Shown here: positions 34,661 to 35,616 of the stretch, one piece after another | How positions within the stretch are numbered: the stretch's first letter is position 1 | Layout: each line of letters opens with the position of its first letter | From: Akkermansiaceae bacterium UBA1506 | GTDB taxonomy: Bacteria > Verrucomicrobiota > Verrucomicrobiia > Verrucomicrobiales > DEV007 | Assembly (NCBI GenBank): GCA_002323995.1 | Contig: DCQY01000024.1 | Location: forward strand, 1,419 to 37,034 | DNA length: 35,616 nt | Reading direction: 5' to 3' | Notes under the pieces: model-generated | Told to the model about the DNA's origin: nothing | What the model saw: the letters and a program-made list of their open reading frames with translations, nothing else | Databases searched by the model: none | Translations under genes and position numbers: made by a program

Positions 34661-35485
34661 ATGAACTCCAAATTAGGCTTTGTTCTGGCATTCTTAAGCG
34701 GCTGCGCGGTTTCCGCCTTCGCTCAGACTTACGAAACTCCGTCATGGGTAGATAACGTCACTCGAGCAGCTCCAGGCGGATACGCAAACCTTCGTCCCGT
34801 AAAATTGGGATATACCCTGAGTTGGAACAACCGGTTGAACGCAGGTAACTTCCTAATTTCGGTCATCGACCCCAAGGATCGCTCCGGCCAGTTTATTGGT
34901 GATGCTTCCGGACGAAGCTCAGGATTTGCCAGAATTTTGTGGCCCTATGATTTTCGAGCACGCTCAATTATAGACAAGCAGTCGCTTCGGCCGGTCGTCT
35001 TTCAACTCCGTGAAAAAGACCGTAAGGCGACCAACTCTTATGACATCATCTTTGAGCGTGACCGTCAGGTTTACACCACAACCGCGCGCAAAAAGAACGA
35101 GAAAGCGTTGACCGCTACCTCGGGCTTTGATTTCGATTTCGGCCAAGACATTCTTTCCTCGGCCTTTTACCTCCGGAGCCATTCTCTAGGAAACGACGAG
35201 AAAATTTCTATGGTCGTAACTCCCTTTAATTGCCCCTACCTCACCGAACTTAAGGTTATGGGTCGAGAAAGCCGCAGAATCAAAGGAAAGGTCTACGACA
35301 CGATCCGATTAGATGTTCGAGTAGGAAAGATTAATACCGACTTATCAATTAAGACCTATGACAGGATCAAGCAAACCAGTCTCTGGGTCAGCGATGACGA
35401 ATACCGTCTACCGCTCGAGCTCCAATCCCAAATTTCGGTCGGGTTCGTCTCAGCTCGCCTCACCGATCTGGAATGGCTCGACTGA
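34661..35485 (+). CDS. Exported DUF3108 domain protein
   Basis: The 274-residue protein starts at ATG 34661 (a TTG just before it is the alternative). It has a signal peptide (LGFVLAFLSGCAVSAFAQ). Family landmarks are GYTLSWNNRLNAGNFLISV near residue 50, the repeated RSRxF strands of the mid-region, and the C-terminal VRVGKINTDLSIKTYDRIKQTSLWVSDDEYRLPLELQSQISVGFVSARL, which matches the DUF3108 ending 'vWls.D....P......i.fG...a.L'. Function unknown. It is divergent from the beta-propeller lipoprotein gene, about 93 bases apart. Confidence 0.8.
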   Translation: MNSKLGFVLAFLSGCAVSAFAQTYETPSWVDNVTRAAPGGYANLRPVKLGYTLSWNNRLNAGNFLISVIDPKDRSGQFIGDASGRSSGFARILWPYDFRARSIIDKQSLRPVVFQLREKDRKATNSYDIIFERDRQVYTTTARKKNEKALTATSGFDFDFGQDILSSAFYLRSHSLGNDEKISMVVTPFNCPYLTELKVMGRESRRIKGKVYDTIRLDVRVGKINTDLSIKTYDRIKQTSLWVSDDEYRLPLELQSQISVGFVSARLTDLEWLD

Positions 35486-35513
35486 AGCGTGAATTTCACT
35501 TCGGGTTTTTTCC
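35484..35513 (+). terminator. Candidate terminator after the DUF3108 gene
   Basis: GAA-GC-GTGA-ATT-TCAC-TTC can fold into a 7-bp stem with a 2-base bulge. GGG and six T follow. The stem overlaps the stop codon. Confidence 0.4.
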
Positions 35514-35590
35514 TTTCTTGATTTTCGTTCTCTCGTCGCTACAGTCGACGCCTGCGCTGAACACGGGCCATGGCCTGTTTCTCATCAGAT

Positions 35591-35616
35591 GCCGGTGTGG
35601 CGGAATTGGTAGACGC
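35591..35616 (+). tRNA. tRNA-Leu, 5' end only (continues beyond window)
   Basis: GCCGGTGTGGCGGAATTGG followed by TAGACGC is the 5' half-arm and D-arm of a bacterial tRNA-Leu (acceptor stem GCCGGTG, then TG, GCG, D-loop AATTGGTAGA). The anticodon lies outside the window, so the isoacceptor is unknown. Confidence 0.85.

Noticed and set aside
1..35616. CRISPR array, IS element or prophage
   Set aside because: No regularly spaced repeats, transposase, integrase or phage structural genes were seen.

Overview
The window looks like a chromosomal segment of a Gram-negative bacterium of the Planctomycetes-Verrucomicrobia (PVC) group, most likely a marine verrucomicrobium of the Opitutae type. Lineage clues are a DUF1549/DUF1553 gene followed by a DUF1501 gene, several secreted PQQ-type beta-propeller proteins, and an LPS-bearing outer membrane (lpxA, an lptD homologue, a TpsB transporter). 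Lysine and diaminopimelate genes show a peptidoglycan wall. The assignment is inferred from gene content only; there is no rRNA gene here. Most start codons are not preceded by a clear Shine-Dalgarno motif.

Layout. 1-3478 (minus): two tandem exported paralogues with an ATGA overlap; the downstream one runs off the left edge. 3650-4851 (plus): a small cysteine-rich protein resembling a free-standing HdrA N-terminal domain, coupled to a 2x[4Fe-4S] ferredoxin-like protein. 4857-5588 (minus): a LolA-like protein. 6016-8281 (plus): a ribokinase overlapping an exported beta-propeller gene. 8414-11785 (plus): the DUF1549/DUF1553 and DUF1501 pair, closed by a strong terminator. 11858-13201 (minus): mnmE. 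13299-17171 (plus): radC, lpxA, lptD-like. 17338-20384 (minus): a sugar-phosphate isomerase/epimerase-type TIM barrel and a TpsB/ShlB-type transporter, with a plus-strand terminator between them that has no obvious gene. 20544-21350 (plus): tatD. 21590-24340 (minus): ligA and a BrnT/BrnA-like toxin-antitoxin pair. 24790-25662 (plus): a TlpA-like thioredoxin. 25775-29649 (plus): trpA-dapF-dapA-dapB-folK. 30032-34567 (minus): beta-propeller lipoprotein, HemN-like radical SAM enzyme, chorismate-lyase-like protein and halogenase-like flavoprotein. 34661-35485 (plus): a DUF3108 protein. The window ends inside a tRNA-Leu gene.

How the genes fit together. The dap genes make meso-diaminopimelate and lysine, and share an apparent transcription unit with trpA and folK. 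lpxA starts lipid A synthesis and the lptD homologue inserts finished LPS, so the two ends of that pathway are neighbours. The most promising parts for new biology are the 30.0-34.6 kb metabolic cluster, the HdrA-N-like/ferredoxin pair, the tandem repeat-bearing paralogues at the left end, and the possible small RNA at 18.3-18.5 kb. There is no IS element, prophage or CRISPR array.
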